64,000 nucleotides of DNA from Chloroflexota bacterium. GTDB lineage: Bacteria > Chloroflexota > Anaerolineae > Anaerolineales > Villigracilaceae. Below, one piece after another: positions 34,564 to 43,437 of this stretch. Within the stretch, counting starts at the first letter, position 1; every line of letters begins with the position of its first letter. The stretch is taken from positions 1-64,000 of the forward strand of contig JACPYX010000001.1 of NCBI GenBank assembly GCA_016195815.1, given 5' to 3'. A program made the translations under genes and the position numbers. Under the pieces are notes generated by a model. It saw only the letters and a program-made list of their open reading frames with translations. It had not been told where the DNA came from and did not search any database.

Positions 34564-35619
34564 GTGAGTGCCGCGCTCAAACAAGCCATTCAAAACGAAG
34601 CGCGCCGGTTGGGATTTATCCTGGCCGGCGTCACAACTCCAGACCCGCCCCCGCACCTATCCGTCTTTGAAGACTGGCTGATGCAGGGGCGGCACGCGTC
34701 CATGAACTATCTGGCCGATGACCGCTCCCGCGCCCGCCGCGCGGACCCGCGACTCATCCTGCCCGAATGCAAATCCATCCTCGTTCTTGCGCTTCCCTAT
34801 ACGGACCCGAAAACTGCTGAGGCATCCAATCAGCCTGCCCCAAGCGGACGCGTCGCATCCTACGCCTGGGGTGATGACTATCACCTTGTCATTCCTGAAA
34901 AACTAAAAGCGCTGGTGGCATTCATCGAACGGCAAGTGGGACACCCCGTCTTCAACCGCTGGTATACAGACACAGGCCCAATCCTCGAAAGAGAGTTGGC
35001 TCAACGCGCCGGTTTGGGTTGGATTGGAAAAAATTCTTTGCTTATCAATCCAAAACTTGGTTCTTATTTTCTTCTGGCTGAAATATTTCTCGATCTTGAG
35101 CTCGAACCTGATGAACCTTTTACAACCGATCACTGCGGAACCTGCAGGCGTTGCATCGAAGCCTGCCCAACTCAATGTATTCTTCCCAACAGAACCATAG
35201 ACGCGCGGCGCTGCATCTCTTATCTGACCATTGAACTGAAAGAAGATATTCCGCCCGAACTGCGGCCGATGCTTGGCAACTGGGTCTTCGGTTGCGACAT
35301 CTGCCAGGCGGCCTGCCCATGGAATCGATTCGCGGCATCTGAACACGAATCGCCAGCGCTCAAACCGCGCACAGGCGCGCCGCGCCCAAATCTGATCCGT
35401 GAACTGGAACTTATGCCCAAAGGCTTCAACGCCAAATTCAAGGACAGTCCGATTAAACGCGCCAAGCGGCGCGGCTATCTGCGAAACGTTGCAGTGGCTC
35501 TCGGAAATTCAAAAGATGCGAACGCCCTTCCCGCATTGACCAAAGCGCTCGACGATCCAGAACCATTGGTGCGTGAACATGCCACATGGGCAATTCAGGA
35601 AATCGAAAAGAAAATATAA
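34564..35619 (+). CDS. queG: Epoxyqueuosine reductase QueG
   Basis: The 351-aa enzyme starts at GTG 34564. It reduces epoxyqueuosine to queuosine in tRNA, the last step of queuosine synthesis, using cobalamin and two [4Fe-4S] clusters. D136 in RWYTDTGPILERELAQRAGLGWIGKN is the expected catalytic Asp. Cluster Cys are C191/C194/C197/C201 (HCGTCRRCIEACP) and C217 with C244/C247/C251 (CDICQAACPW). HEAT-like repeats close the C-terminus (about 300-351). The stop is directly followed by the rdgB ATG. Confidence 0.95.
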   Translation: MSAALKQAIQNEARRLGFILAGVTTPDPPPHLSVFEDWLMQGRHASMNYLADDRSRARRADPRLILPECKSILVLALPYTDPKTAEASNQPAPSGRVASYAWGDDYHLVIPEKLKALVAFIERQVGHPVFNRWYTDTGPILERELAQRAGLGWIGKNSLLINPKLGSYFLLAEIFLDLELEPDEPFTTDHCGTCRRCIEACPTQCILPNRTIDARRCISYLTIELKEDIPPELRPMLGNWVFGCDICQAACPWNRFAASEHESPALKPRTGAPRPNLIRELELMPKGFNAKFKDSPIKRAKRRGYLRNVAVALGNSKDANALPALTKALDDPEPLVREHATWAIQEIEKKI

Positions 35620-36216
35620 ATGACGAAATTACTGATCGCAACAAACAATAAAGGCAAGGTGGAAGAGATTCAAGACCTGCTCAAAGAGCTCGATATTAAA
35701 TTAGTCACGCCCGCCGACCTTGGGTTGAAATTGAATGTCGTTGAAGATGGCAAAACCTACGCCGAGAACGCCGAAAAAAAAGCCGTCGCTTTCGCCAGCG
35801 CCAGCGGATTGATTTCCCTGGCCGACGACTCCGGCCTCGAAGTTGACACGCTCAGCGGCGCGCCCGGTTTATATTCAGCGCGTTATTTGCCGAAACCCAC
35901 AGCCACCGACGCAGACCGGCGCGCGTATCTTCTAAAGAACCTGCAAAACAAGCCGCGTCCGTGGACGGCGCATTTTCATGCCGCCATCGCCATCGCCGGG
36001 CCAGGTCAACCCATCCAGTTCGCGCAGGGGCAGTGTGACGGCGAGATCATCCCCGAAGAACGCGGCACAGGCGGCTTCGGTTACGACCCAATCTTCTTTT
36101 TTCCCGAATTAGGCCGCACCATGGCCGAACTTGACATGGATGAAAAAAATCGCCTGAGCCATCGGGCGCGGGCGATCATCAATGCAAGACCGGTTTTGAA
36201 AAAGATATTCGATTAA
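35620..36216 (+). CDS. rdgB: XTP/dITP diphosphatase (RdgB/HAM1 family)
   Basis: The 198-aa house-cleaning pyrophosphatase removes non-canonical purine nucleotides (dITP, XTP) before incorporation. Motifs are LLIATNNKGKVEEI, LADDSGLEVDTLSGAPGLYSARY, GTGGFGYDPIFFFP and LSHRARA near the end. It begins right at the end of queG, and its stop is only 4 nt from the convergent hydrolase gene. Confidence 0.95.
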   Translation: MTKLLIATNNKGKVEEIQDLLKELDIKLVTPADLGLKLNVVEDGKTYAENAEKKAVAFASASGLISLADDSGLEVDTLSGAPGLYSARYLPKPTATDADRRAYLLKNLQNKPRPWTAHFHAAIAIAGPGQPIQFAQGQCDGEIIPEERGTGGFGYDPIFFFPELGRTMAELDMDEKNRLSHRARAIINARPVLKKIFD

Positions 36217-36220
36217 AACT

Positions 36221-37000
36221 TTATCCCTGACCCGCTTGATATGAAATCGTATTGAGAAAGCCAGCCAGCAATTCTGCAACTGTCTCCGGCTGTTCCAGCA
36301 TCACCATGTGCCCGGCTTTTGGCACAATTTCCATTCGGGCATTGGGAATGGTATCCCGCAAAAGTTCGGAATATTTCGGCGGAGTCATCTTGTCGTCTGC
36401 GCCGCAAACGATCAGCGTGGGCGCAGAAATCTTCGAGAGTTGATCTGTTGCATTGAACGCGTCGCACGCTAAAAAGTCCCCGTAAAGAACGGTGGGCCGC
36501 GTCTCTGCCAATTTCTGCGCGCCCAATTCCTTGAGTCGCGCGCTGGCGTGTTCAGAATAAGAAAAATCTTTGACGATGTTAACCGCGTCCATGAAGGTGG
36601 ATGGACTGGATGCACTCTGCAAAATGGCTGGCGACACACGCAACTTTGAACCGCTTCCAACCAGACCCAAAGCGGCCACCCGCTTCGGAAAACGGATCGC
36701 CGCATCGAGAGCGATTGCGCCTCCCATGGAATGCCCAACCAGCACGGCTGAACTCAACTTAACAGCCTTGATGAATTCAATAATATGATCGGCATAATCG
36801 CCAATGATCTGGTGCCCCAGGCCTTCAGATTTGCCATGGCCTGGAAGGTCAACCGCAAAGATACGTTGATGATGCAGGCGGCGCACCTGCGGCGGCCAAT
36901 GTAAATGAGTCCCGCCCGCGCCATGAATCAGAATCACGGGCGGGCGCGCTAGATTTTCGGCCTCATGGGCAAAATAGTATAAACCGGCGGCAGTTGGCAT
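36221..37000 (-). CDS. Alpha/beta-fold hydrolase
   Basis: The 259-aa protein has oxyanion-hole HGAGG (about 26-30), the nucleophile S91 in VGHSMGGA, Asp about 202-203 in VCGADDKMTP and His 231 in KAGHMVMLEQPE. This is the catalytic triad of the epoxide-hydrolase/menH-like esterase branch. The substrate is unknown and no signal peptide is present. It lies 9 nt downstream of the histidine kinase. Confidence 0.88.
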   Translation of the reverse strand: MPTAAGLYYFAHEAENLARPPVILIHGAGGTHLHWPPQVRRLHHQRIFAVDLPGHGKSEGLGHQIIGDYADHIIEFIKAVKLSSAVLVGHSMGGAIALDAAIRFPKRVAALGLVGSGSKLRVSPAILQSASSPSTFMDAVNIVKDFSYSEHASARLKELGAQKLAETRPTVLYGDFLACDAFNATDQLSKISAPTLIVCGADDKMTPPKYSELLRDTIPNARMEIVPKAGHMVMLEQPETVAELLAGFLNTISYQAGQG

Positions 37001-37009
37001 AACTTGATT

Positions 37010-38755
37010 TTAGCGCGATTTTGCGTGATGCAGCCGATCGGCGGCCTCTTCGGTTAGCGGGATATAGACCGAGATATTCGTCCCCTTGCCAATCGTTGAT
37101 TTAAGATTGAGCAGGCCGTTGACTAATTCGGTGCGTTCGCGCAAGTTGACCATTCCCAGGCTGGAGCGTTTGTCGTAAGCCTTATTGACCGCATCCACAT
37201 CAAAACCCACGCCGTCGTCTTCGATCTCCAGCAAAGCCATGCTCTGCTGGAACGGACGCAGGCGCACCCAGATATTCGGGGCATTGGCATGTTTGCGCGC
37301 ATTGTTCACGGCTTCTTCAATGATGTAAAAGACCACGCCCTGCTTGCCCATTTCCATTTGGCCGGCCAGGTCATCATCCACATTGACGATCACGTTTTGA
37401 GTATAGGTCTCGCGCATTTTGTCGGCCATGGCCTTGAGCGCGGCGCTCAAACCCTGCGACTCAAGAATCAAGGGACGCAGGGTGAAGAGCATATGGCGGA
37501 TTTCCTTGGTAGTACGGTGGGCAAGCTCCTCGATCTTGGAAAGTTCATCAACCGCCCCCTTTGAATCTTTTTCCATCATGCGGCGGGCAATGTTGATACG
37601 CATGGCCATGGCCGCCACAGATTGGGTCGGTCCGTCGTGCAGGTCGCGCGCCAGTTTCTTGCGGGCTTCTTCGTGGACTTCCACCATGCGCTCTTTTTCT
37701 TCAACGAGGTCCTGGTACAGGCGCGCATTTTGGATCGCGACCACCGCCTGGCGGCCGATGATATCCAGCAAATCGCGCCGGTCGGAGGAGAAATAATTGG
37801 GGTCGGGGTGGGCAAAGACCATCGCGCCATAGACGTTGAATCCGCTGCGCAATGGAAAACAATATCCCGAGGTGCAGTTGCGAAAGGCGATCACGCGTCC
37901 CAATTCAGGGTCATAACCAATATCCTTTGAAAAGGCCGGTTCCCCTTCATCGAAGACCTTTTTCAAAATCCCTTCGCTGCCTTGAAATGTCACACGCGAG
38001 TCGGCGCTTGTAAATCGCCGCGCCGACCCGACCCGCAGTTGTCCACCGCGGAATAATAAAATCGCGCTGACCAGTGGATCGTTGTCAGCCGCGTCGGAAT
38101 CGGGATTAAGGGCGGTATATCCCAGGTCAAGAGCTGAATCGAGCACGCGCTTGTAAGAGAGAGTGGCCGTAAGAGCCGATGTCAATTCGTAGATGGCGCG
38201 CAGCCGTTCGCCTTGAATGTGGCGGCTCTTGTCTTCTGCATCCAGCCATTTTTGACGCGAGATGCGCAAGCGTGACATCAATTGTTTTCCAATAAAGCCG
38301 AATAACAGGCCCAAAACCGCATAAATACCGCCCCACTCCATTGCCAGCGCCACATTGAGGGGTGCAAATAACCAGGCAAATCCAATTGCTAACGCGGCCG
38401 ACAAAATCGCGGCCATCAATCCACCCAATAATTCAAAATAGACGATGCCGGAGAAAATAGGCATAAGCCCTGTCCAGGCGGCAGGGCCAGCCAGGCCGCC
38501 CTGCACCCAGAAAAATACCCCGCTCAATAAAATATCAACTGCCAGGCTGATCTGACGATGCAATGGCAGGCGGATACTCAAGCTGGCCAAAACCGTCACC
38601 AACATATTCCAGAAGATCATGACAGCAATCGGCCAAAAGAGCGCCAGGGTCAATTCACCGCCCAGCGCCAGCGAAACCACGAAGCCGATCATGACCGTCC
38701 AACGCAGGGAGATCGCGAACCAGTCCGCGATATAAGGAGTTTCATACGTCCGCAT
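37010..38755 (-). CDS. NarL-system-type sensor histidine kinase with membrane and GAF domains
   Basis: The 581-aa protein has about six N-terminal hydrophobic segments (about 15-165), a GAF-like domain (about 195-345, ending IIGRQAVVAIQNARLYQDLV) and a coiled segment. The HisKA_3 dimerisation domain has the phosphoacceptor H373 in ARDLHDGPTQSVAAMAMRIN, and the HATPase_c domain shows IIEEAVNNARKHA, IEDDGVGFD and LGMVNLRERTELVNG. It autophosphorylates and passes the phosphate to a LuxR/NarL-type regulator. None is encoded nearby, so it is an orphan in this window. Confidence 0.93.
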   Translation of the reverse strand: MRTYETPYIADWFAISLRWTVMIGFVVSLALGGELTLALFWPIAVMIFWNMLVTVLASLSIRLPLHRQISLAVDILLSGVFFWVQGGLAGPAAWTGLMPIFSGIVYFELLGGLMAAILSAALAIGFAWLFAPLNVALAMEWGGIYAVLGLLFGFIGKQLMSRLRISRQKWLDAEDKSRHIQGERLRAIYELTSALTATLSYKRVLDSALDLGYTALNPDSDAADNDPLVSAILLFRGGQLRVGSARRFTSADSRVTFQGSEGILKKVFDEGEPAFSKDIGYDPELGRVIAFRNCTSGYCFPLRSGFNVYGAMVFAHPDPNYFSSDRRDLLDIIGRQAVVAIQNARLYQDLVEEKERMVEVHEEARKKLARDLHDGPTQSVAAMAMRINIARRMMEKDSKGAVDELSKIEELAHRTTKEIRHMLFTLRPLILESQGLSAALKAMADKMRETYTQNVIVNVDDDLAGQMEMGKQGVVFYIIEEAVNNARKHANAPNIWVRLRPFQQSMALLEIEDDGVGFDVDAVNKAYDKRSSLGMVNLRERTELVNGLLNLKSTIGKGTNISVYIPLTEEAADRLHHAKSR

Positions 38756-38834
38756 AGGCTATATGATAACGAAAGAATACGCCTGCGGCAACAGGGACGC
38801 ATTACAACACGATTACACCTTTGTCAGGAAAAAA

Positions 38835-39563
38835 CTAGATTCCGTACCCCATCCTGGATAAAGATGCGCCAAACCGCTCGGCCAGGAGCTTTTGCTGGTC
38901 AACCGAATACGCACCACGAAACCGGCCAATTTTCCCTTTGAAAAAGTGCGTCCCCTGCTGGCCTTCCGCTTTTTCGGGACGATAACGCTCAATCACTTCC
39001 CGGACCTTGGGCTGGCCGCCTTCCAAACGGAGATAACCCACCAACCGGGCGGACTCGGCGTCATAGTTCGTTAACAGATCTTCGTAGCGGGCGATCAGCG
39101 CGTTCTTTTCGCGCGTCCACTTTTCCCAGATGTGAACATAATCTGTAATGAAGGCCAGCGACTTGTCGAAATCCGTCAGATGTGAGAACGCGTTCGGGCG
39201 GCCTTTGGTCAGCGCGCGCTGGCCGTAATCAAAAGCGGAAAGCATCGCGTCGCGCGGGTCGCGGTAAATGTAAGTAATACGGAGCACGCCCAAAGCCGAG
39301 AGCAGACGCGAGGCGGGCGTTGGCCCGGCGTGCGCTTTGATGACGAACGTGTTGCCCATCAACGCGGGAAGAGTCACCGCCGCCAGCCGACGCGCCGAAA
39401 GCACACCGATGTTGCAGTTGACTTCGGTCAGAATATTTTCAAGATGAAAACGCGCGCGAATGTCACGCGCATCGGCGCAGCCCGTCGTTTCCATTAAATC
39501 GTGGATTAGATTGTAGTGCCAGCCGGAACCGGCGCGCGGCATACCCACAGAAAGAACGATCAT
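38835..39563 (-). CDS. Sulfotransferase domain protein
   Basis: The 242-aa PAPS-dependent sulfotransferase-like protein has the 5'-phosphosulfate loop at GMPRAGSGWHYNLI (about 7-20), a 3'-phosphate site YIYRDPRDAMLSAFD, and a C-terminal segment with FFKGKIGRFRGAYS. It probably transfers sulfate to a sugar hydroxyl. It overlaps the end of the O-antigen ligase gene by 4 nt, so it is part of the glycan operon and is its last gene. Confidence 0.85.
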   Translation of the reverse strand: MIVLSVGMPRAGSGWHYNLIHDLMETTGCADARDIRARFHLENILTEVNCNIGVLSARRLAAVTLPALMGNTFVIKAHAGPTPASRLLSALGVLRITYIYRDPRDAMLSAFDYGQRALTKGRPNAFSHLTDFDKSLAFITDYVHIWEKWTREKNALIARYEDLLTNYDAESARLVGYLRLEGGQPKVREVIERYRPEKAEGQQGTHFFKGKIGRFRGAYSVDQQKLLAERFGASLSRMGYGI

Positions 39564-41011
39564 GCTTTTTCCTCGGTGACTTTGTTAGATTGTATCGCGA
39601 AGGCCGACATCCCAGCCAGGATGCCGAAGTTGATCCATAAATTGGGAATCGCGAGCGAGTCTTGCGTCATATTATAGAAGACCAGCGCGATCCACGTAAA
39701 CAGCGATGCGGCGCCAAGATACTGCCATGTGGATGATTTTCGATTCAATGCCGCGACGATATCGCCCAGCACCGAAAACAGGAAGGCGATGAACAAAAAG
39801 AAACCGATCAGCCCGGTCTCTGCCAGCAGACGCACGTAAAGATTCTTCGGGTTGGGATACAGCGCAGCGTCCGGGCTTAATTGCCGCGCGATCTCAGGCA
39901 CAAAGGTCAATGCCCAATCGGGCAAATTATTGTAAATGTAAAAACCGCTCGCACCGAGTCCCACGCCCGTGAGCGGATGATCCTGATACGCGCCCAGCGC
40001 CCCCCAAATGTACGCGGCGCGCGCGCCTGCTGAATTTTGGATGATGAAATCTTCGACACTGGCCGCATTGGAATTCCATAAGCGGGCGATGTAACCTTTT
40101 TGTCCGAGGAAGAGCAGCGCGCCCGCCATCACTGCAACGCTGAGAACGATAAGGCCCGCGCGCCAGAGCCATGCGCCGCGCCGCTGAAAACCGGAGACGA
40201 ACCAAATCCACGCGGATCTGATCTGCGCGCGTCCCGCCAGCAGAAGAGTCAACACGACCGTCGCGCCGACGGTGAGCAGGCCGCCGCGCGAGAAAGTCGC
40301 CAGCAAGAGGATGACGGCGCAAACCAACAGCGTTGGCTCAAGCCATTTGAAACGCGTCATCCGCACGCGGGTCAGGAGCGAGGCAAACAACCACGGAAGA
40401 TAGATCGTGGAAATTTGTCCCGCCAGCCACGAAGGTTCGTACGCCATTCCATTGATCCGATTGGTCTTGATCAACTCGCGCATCGAGAAGGCGCGCTGCC
40501 ATTGCGTGACCAGTGACTTGGGAAGCACGCCCAAATAAAAGGTTGCGCCCTGCAAACCGCTCCACAGAACGTCGAGCGCCAACCCGGCCAACATCCATTG
40601 GATGGTGAAGCGCAGATCGTTTTCGTCCCGGTTCATCCAGATGGCGGCGATGAAGAAGGCCAGGCCAATGAAGATAGTTGCCCAGGCGCGGACAACGCGG
40701 CCGAACGCGTCTTGCCCGCGCAATGCCAGCGGCGCAAACAGGACCCCGAGCAGGCTGGCCGCCAAAGCGGCGAAGAGGAACGCTATGAGCGGAGTCAGCG
40801 CGCCGGCGCGCGGGAATGTCGTTTTGCCGCGCAGGAGTTGAATCAGCAGGATCGGCAGTAACAGTGCAAGTGGAAAAAATGCCAATGGGCGAACGTAAGT
40901 GGCATCGCCCGCGGGAAAGTAGCGAAAACTTGTGACGGGTAAAGTCAGCAGGGCCACGGCCCAGAGAATGCGGGCGAGGCCATCGAGGCTGAACGAACGG
41001 GATGATTTCAT
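39560..41011 (-). CDS. O-antigen ligase / polysaccharide polymerase (Wzy/WaaL-like)
   Basis: The start is ATG 41011, overlapping the Wzz-like stop as ATGA. The 483-aa integral membrane protein has about 11-12 helices and one large periplasmic loop (about 310-400). The loop carries the Wzy_C-type signature ALGAYQDHPLTGVGLGASGF and NLYVRLLAETGLIGF. It probably polymerises or ligates the repeat unit made by this locus. Substrate is not deducible. Confidence 0.88.
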   Translation of the reverse strand: MKSSRSFSLDGLARILWAVALLTLPVTSFRYFPAGDATYVRPLAFFPLALLLPILLIQLLRGKTTFPRAGALTPLIAFLFAALAASLLGVLFAPLALRGQDAFGRVVRAWATIFIGLAFFIAAIWMNRDENDLRFTIQWMLAGLALDVLWSGLQGATFYLGVLPKSLVTQWQRAFSMRELIKTNRINGMAYEPSWLAGQISTIYLPWLFASLLTRVRMTRFKWLEPTLLVCAVILLLATFSRGGLLTVGATVVLTLLLAGRAQIRSAWIWFVSGFQRRGAWLWRAGLIVLSVAVMAGALLFLGQKGYIARLWNSNAASVEDFIIQNSAGARAAYIWGALGAYQDHPLTGVGLGASGFYIYNNLPDWALTFVPEIARQLSPDAALYPNPKNLYVRLLAETGLIGFFLFIAFLFSVLGDIVAALNRKSSTWQYLGAASLFTWIALVFYNMTQDSLAIPNLWINFGILAGMSAFAIQSNKVTEEKA

Positions 41012-41628
41012 TTCTTCCAATCAAAAAACAAAACGAAGAAAGCACTCGCTGCAAGAAACACGAGCGGGCCTGCCAGCAGGTACATGCTTAAACTCACACT
41101 CCGATCAGGCCTGAGATTCTTAGTCTGTGTTGCGTCAGCAGTGATGTATTGTTCCAGCCCGCTGGACGGATTGGCAACGTCTGCCTGTACTTTTTCTGCA
41201 AAGGCCTGCGCCCAGGCGGAAGCAAAAGCGGCGGCCTTTTTCGGATCTTTGTCGTCGGCATAGAAATGCCAGCCGCCGTTGCCGGGCTGGGCGAGTTGAA
41301 ACTGACCGTCGCGCATCTGCTGGACGGTCACACCGCCGACCTGGGCAGCGACCGATTCCAGTACGGCGTCAGACATGGCAATCTCTTCCAGCTTGCGCGT
41401 TTCGCGCTCAAGATAATAGAACTGTTCGCGGTCTGTATTTTGGGGCCAGGCCTGCTCAAGGTGAAAGTCTACGTTGACAGTTGCACGCGCCCGGTAAGGC
41501 GGCGGAGCAATGTAGTACACCGCCGCGCCGATCAGCGCGCCGACGACCGCGCTCACCAGCCAGAAACGCCAGGCTCTGAGCAGGCGAATGAGATCATCGG
41601 GGGAGGGAGGGGAGAAAAGGAGATTCAT
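41008..41628 (-). CDS. Wzz-like polysaccharide chain-length protein without kinase domain
   Basis: The 206-aa protein has two membrane segments (about 20-43 and 180-202) flanking an extracytoplasmic domain of about 135 residues, with PYRARATVNVDF after the first helix as in Wzz/PCP proteins. The C-terminus ends FFDWKK shortly after helix 2, so no tyrosine-kinase domain is fused. It probably sets the chain length of the polymer made by the neighbouring ligase/polymerase. Confidence 0.8.
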   Translation of the reverse strand: MNLLFSPPSPDDLIRLLRAWRFWLVSAVVGALIGAAVYYIAPPPYRARATVNVDFHLEQAWPQNTDREQFYYLERETRKLEEIAMSDAVLESVAAQVGGVTVQQMRDGQFQLAQPGNGGWHFYADDKDPKKAAAFASAWAQAFAEKVQADVANPSSGLEQYITADATQTKNLRPDRSVSLSMYLLAGPLVFLAASAFFVLFFDWKK

Positions 41629-41699
41629 AATTCACCGATTTTCGATATTGGACTTGATATTCGGCCATCTGTTTCCAAACTGGCAGGGAACAATTATTT

Positions 41700-42509
41700 T
41701 TATCCGCGTTGATCTGTGTTTATCTGCGGCGTGTTTTTTGTTAACAGCATTCTTCGCCGCCAATTCCAAAATGGAGCAATGATCTTGCGAAGGTAATACT
41801 TTGCCACGATGACCGAGAAGAAACCGCCGCCATCGCGGTAATGCACGCGGATCATCTCCGGCCAGCAGCGGTCATCGGCGGCGATGGTTTTGCCCGCCGT
41901 GTGCAGGCGAAAATTGGCCCAGGTCTGCGGGACGTATTTTACCTGCGAACGCGCCGCGAGCCGCACCCACAGATCGTAATCCATGGCGAAATAAAACGAT
42001 GGGTCGAGCGGTCCGACCTCGCGCCAAAGATTTGCGCGGAAGAATGCAGCCTGTTGCGGCACATGGACGTAGCCGCGGCGCAGACGGGGCAAATCGGTTT
42101 GAGCGGCGGGAAATTTACCGATCACATTTCCATCTTCATTGATGTAATTCGCGTCGCCGTACAGCAAGCCGATTTCGGGATCGGCCTGCATCAACTTCAC
42201 CGCCGCGGCGACCGCGCCAAGCTGGTAAGTATCGTCCGAGTTGAGCCAGGCAAGGATACCGCCTTTGGCGCGCGCAAAGCCTTTGTTGAGCGCATCCGTC
42301 TGACCCTGATCCTTTTCACTAACCCACCAGGCCAATTTACTTTCATACTTTCTGATAATGTCCACGCTTCCATCGGTCGAGCCGCCGTCCACGATGATGT
42401 ATTCGAGGCGCGGATAATCCTGCGAAAGCACGGATTGGATCGCGGCTTCGAGGTAGCGCGCCTGATTGAAAGACGGTGTGACGATGGAAACGAGAGGCAG
42501 ATCGGTCAT
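41700..42509 (-). CDS. GT2 family glycosyltransferase
   Basis: The 269-aa cytoplasmic GT-A enzyme has the N-terminal [36 protein letters not shown] and metal-binding WLNSDDTY (DxD-like), with [13 protein letters not shown] acceptor-side residues. It transfers one sugar from a nucleotide donor onto the lipid-linked glycan. The C-terminal tail [11 protein letters not shown] is encoded by a 10-nt tandem repeat and is probably not functional. Confidence 0.9.
   Translation of the reverse strand: MTDLPLVSIVTPSFNQARYLEAAIQSVLSQDYPRLEYIIVDGGSTDGSVDIIRKYESKLAWWVSEKDQGQTDALNKGFARAKGGILAWLNSDDTYQLGAVAAAVKLMQADPEIGLLYGDANYINEDGNVIGKFPAAQTDLPRLRRGYVHVPQQAAFFRANLWREVGPLDPSFYFAMDYDLWVRLAARSQVKYVPQTWANFRLHTAGKTIAADDRCWPEMIRVHYRDGGGFFSVIVAKYYLRKIIAPFWNWRRRMLLTKNTPQINTDQRG
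41701..41730. repeat. 10-nt tandem repeat encoding the GT2 C-terminus
   Basis: Three decamers: tatccgcgtt, gatctgtgtt, tatctgcggc. A related array lies at 60339-60368. Confidence 0.65.
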
Positions 42510-42527
42510 CAGTTTTCAGTTACCAGT
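42507..42527. repeat. Heptamer array at the sulfotransferase stop / GT2 start
   Basis: Units catcagt, tttcagt and taccagt. They include the stop of the sulfotransferase gene (42520-42522) and the GT2 start codon. Confidence 0.6.
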
Positions 42528-43437
42528 TGGCATCAGGATAAAAATAGTGCGCGGCTTCTTCCGTCATCTTGCGGATGCGATTGATTTCGTCAGACGAAAG
42601 CTGTTTCTTCCAGTTGTCCATGTTGGCGCGGCTATCCAGTTTGACCGAATGAGTTTTGTTCTTCGATAACTGCGCGGGATTCTCGGAGCTGCTGGAATTG
42701 AGAATCGTCTGTTCGACGCGCGCGGTAATGTTTAAACCCAATTCGCCGTAAAGTTGACGATAACCCGCCAGAGGATCGAGCGAAAGGTCTTCGTGGCGGA
42801 CAACTCGAATGGACGGGAGCCGCTCACGGGTCGAATGAACGACGCGGTAGATCATCGTCCACAACAGCGCGGCCTGCCCAATCACGTCATCCGCCGCGAC
42901 CGATTGCATGTCGGCGCGATACGGCTCCAAATGATCGCGCATCAGCAAAGGCTGGTCGAGCAGGTCGCGAAAATCAAACGACCAGTTCAGGCGCTTGAGA
43001 CTGCCGGCAAAACCGGCGGGATGGCGAACGGTCACGACGACCTGGCAATTCAATCGCTCGGCAAACCACGGCAAAGAAAAAACTGCAAACGGGTCCTTGA
43101 TTAAAGCGCGCTGGCCGTGCAGGCTGCCAACGTAAAAAATATGGAAGTCGCGTCCCATTCGCAGAAAATCTTTGCGCGAACGAACGGCGCGGATTTCATC
43201 CCACAGGTGATAATCGAAATCGAGCAGTTCATTGAAGGCGGGCAGATACTCCGCTTCATTCTCCTTGTTGATGTATGTGTACCAATGCCTGACGGGTGCG
43301 CGGAAAACGCCGGGACGATGCAAAACATTCAACGGCTCGCTGACATAGGCAGTATCTTCGTCAGCCGTCAGCATTTTACCGACCCAGGTCGTGCCGGTGC
43401 GGTGCGCGCCTGTGACGAGAATGGGGCGTTGATTCAT
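42520..43437 (-). CDS. Sulfotransferase family protein
   Basis: The 305-aa protein has the PAPS 5'-loop VTGAHRTGTTWVGKML (about 9-24) and the 3'-phosphate region VVTVRHPAGFAGSLKRLNW, the HP form rather than DPRD. Motifs further on (VVRHEDLSLDP) match P-loop carbohydrate sulfotransferases. It overlaps the upstream GT39 gene by 4 nt. The acceptor is probably a sugar of the same glycan. Confidence 0.85.
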   Translation of the reverse strand: MNQRPILVTGAHRTGTTWVGKMLTADEDTAYVSEPLNVLHRPGVFRAPVRHWYTYINKENEAEYLPAFNELLDFDYHLWDEIRAVRSRKDFLRMGRDFHIFYVGSLHGQRALIKDPFAVFSLPWFAERLNCQVVVTVRHPAGFAGSLKRLNWSFDFRDLLDQPLLMRDHLEPYRADMQSVAADDVIGQAALLWTMIYRVVHSTRERLPSIRVVRHEDLSLDPLAGYRQLYGELGLNITARVEQTILNSSSSENPAQLSKNKTHSVKLDSRANMDNWKKQLSSDEINRIRKMTEEAAHYFYPDANW

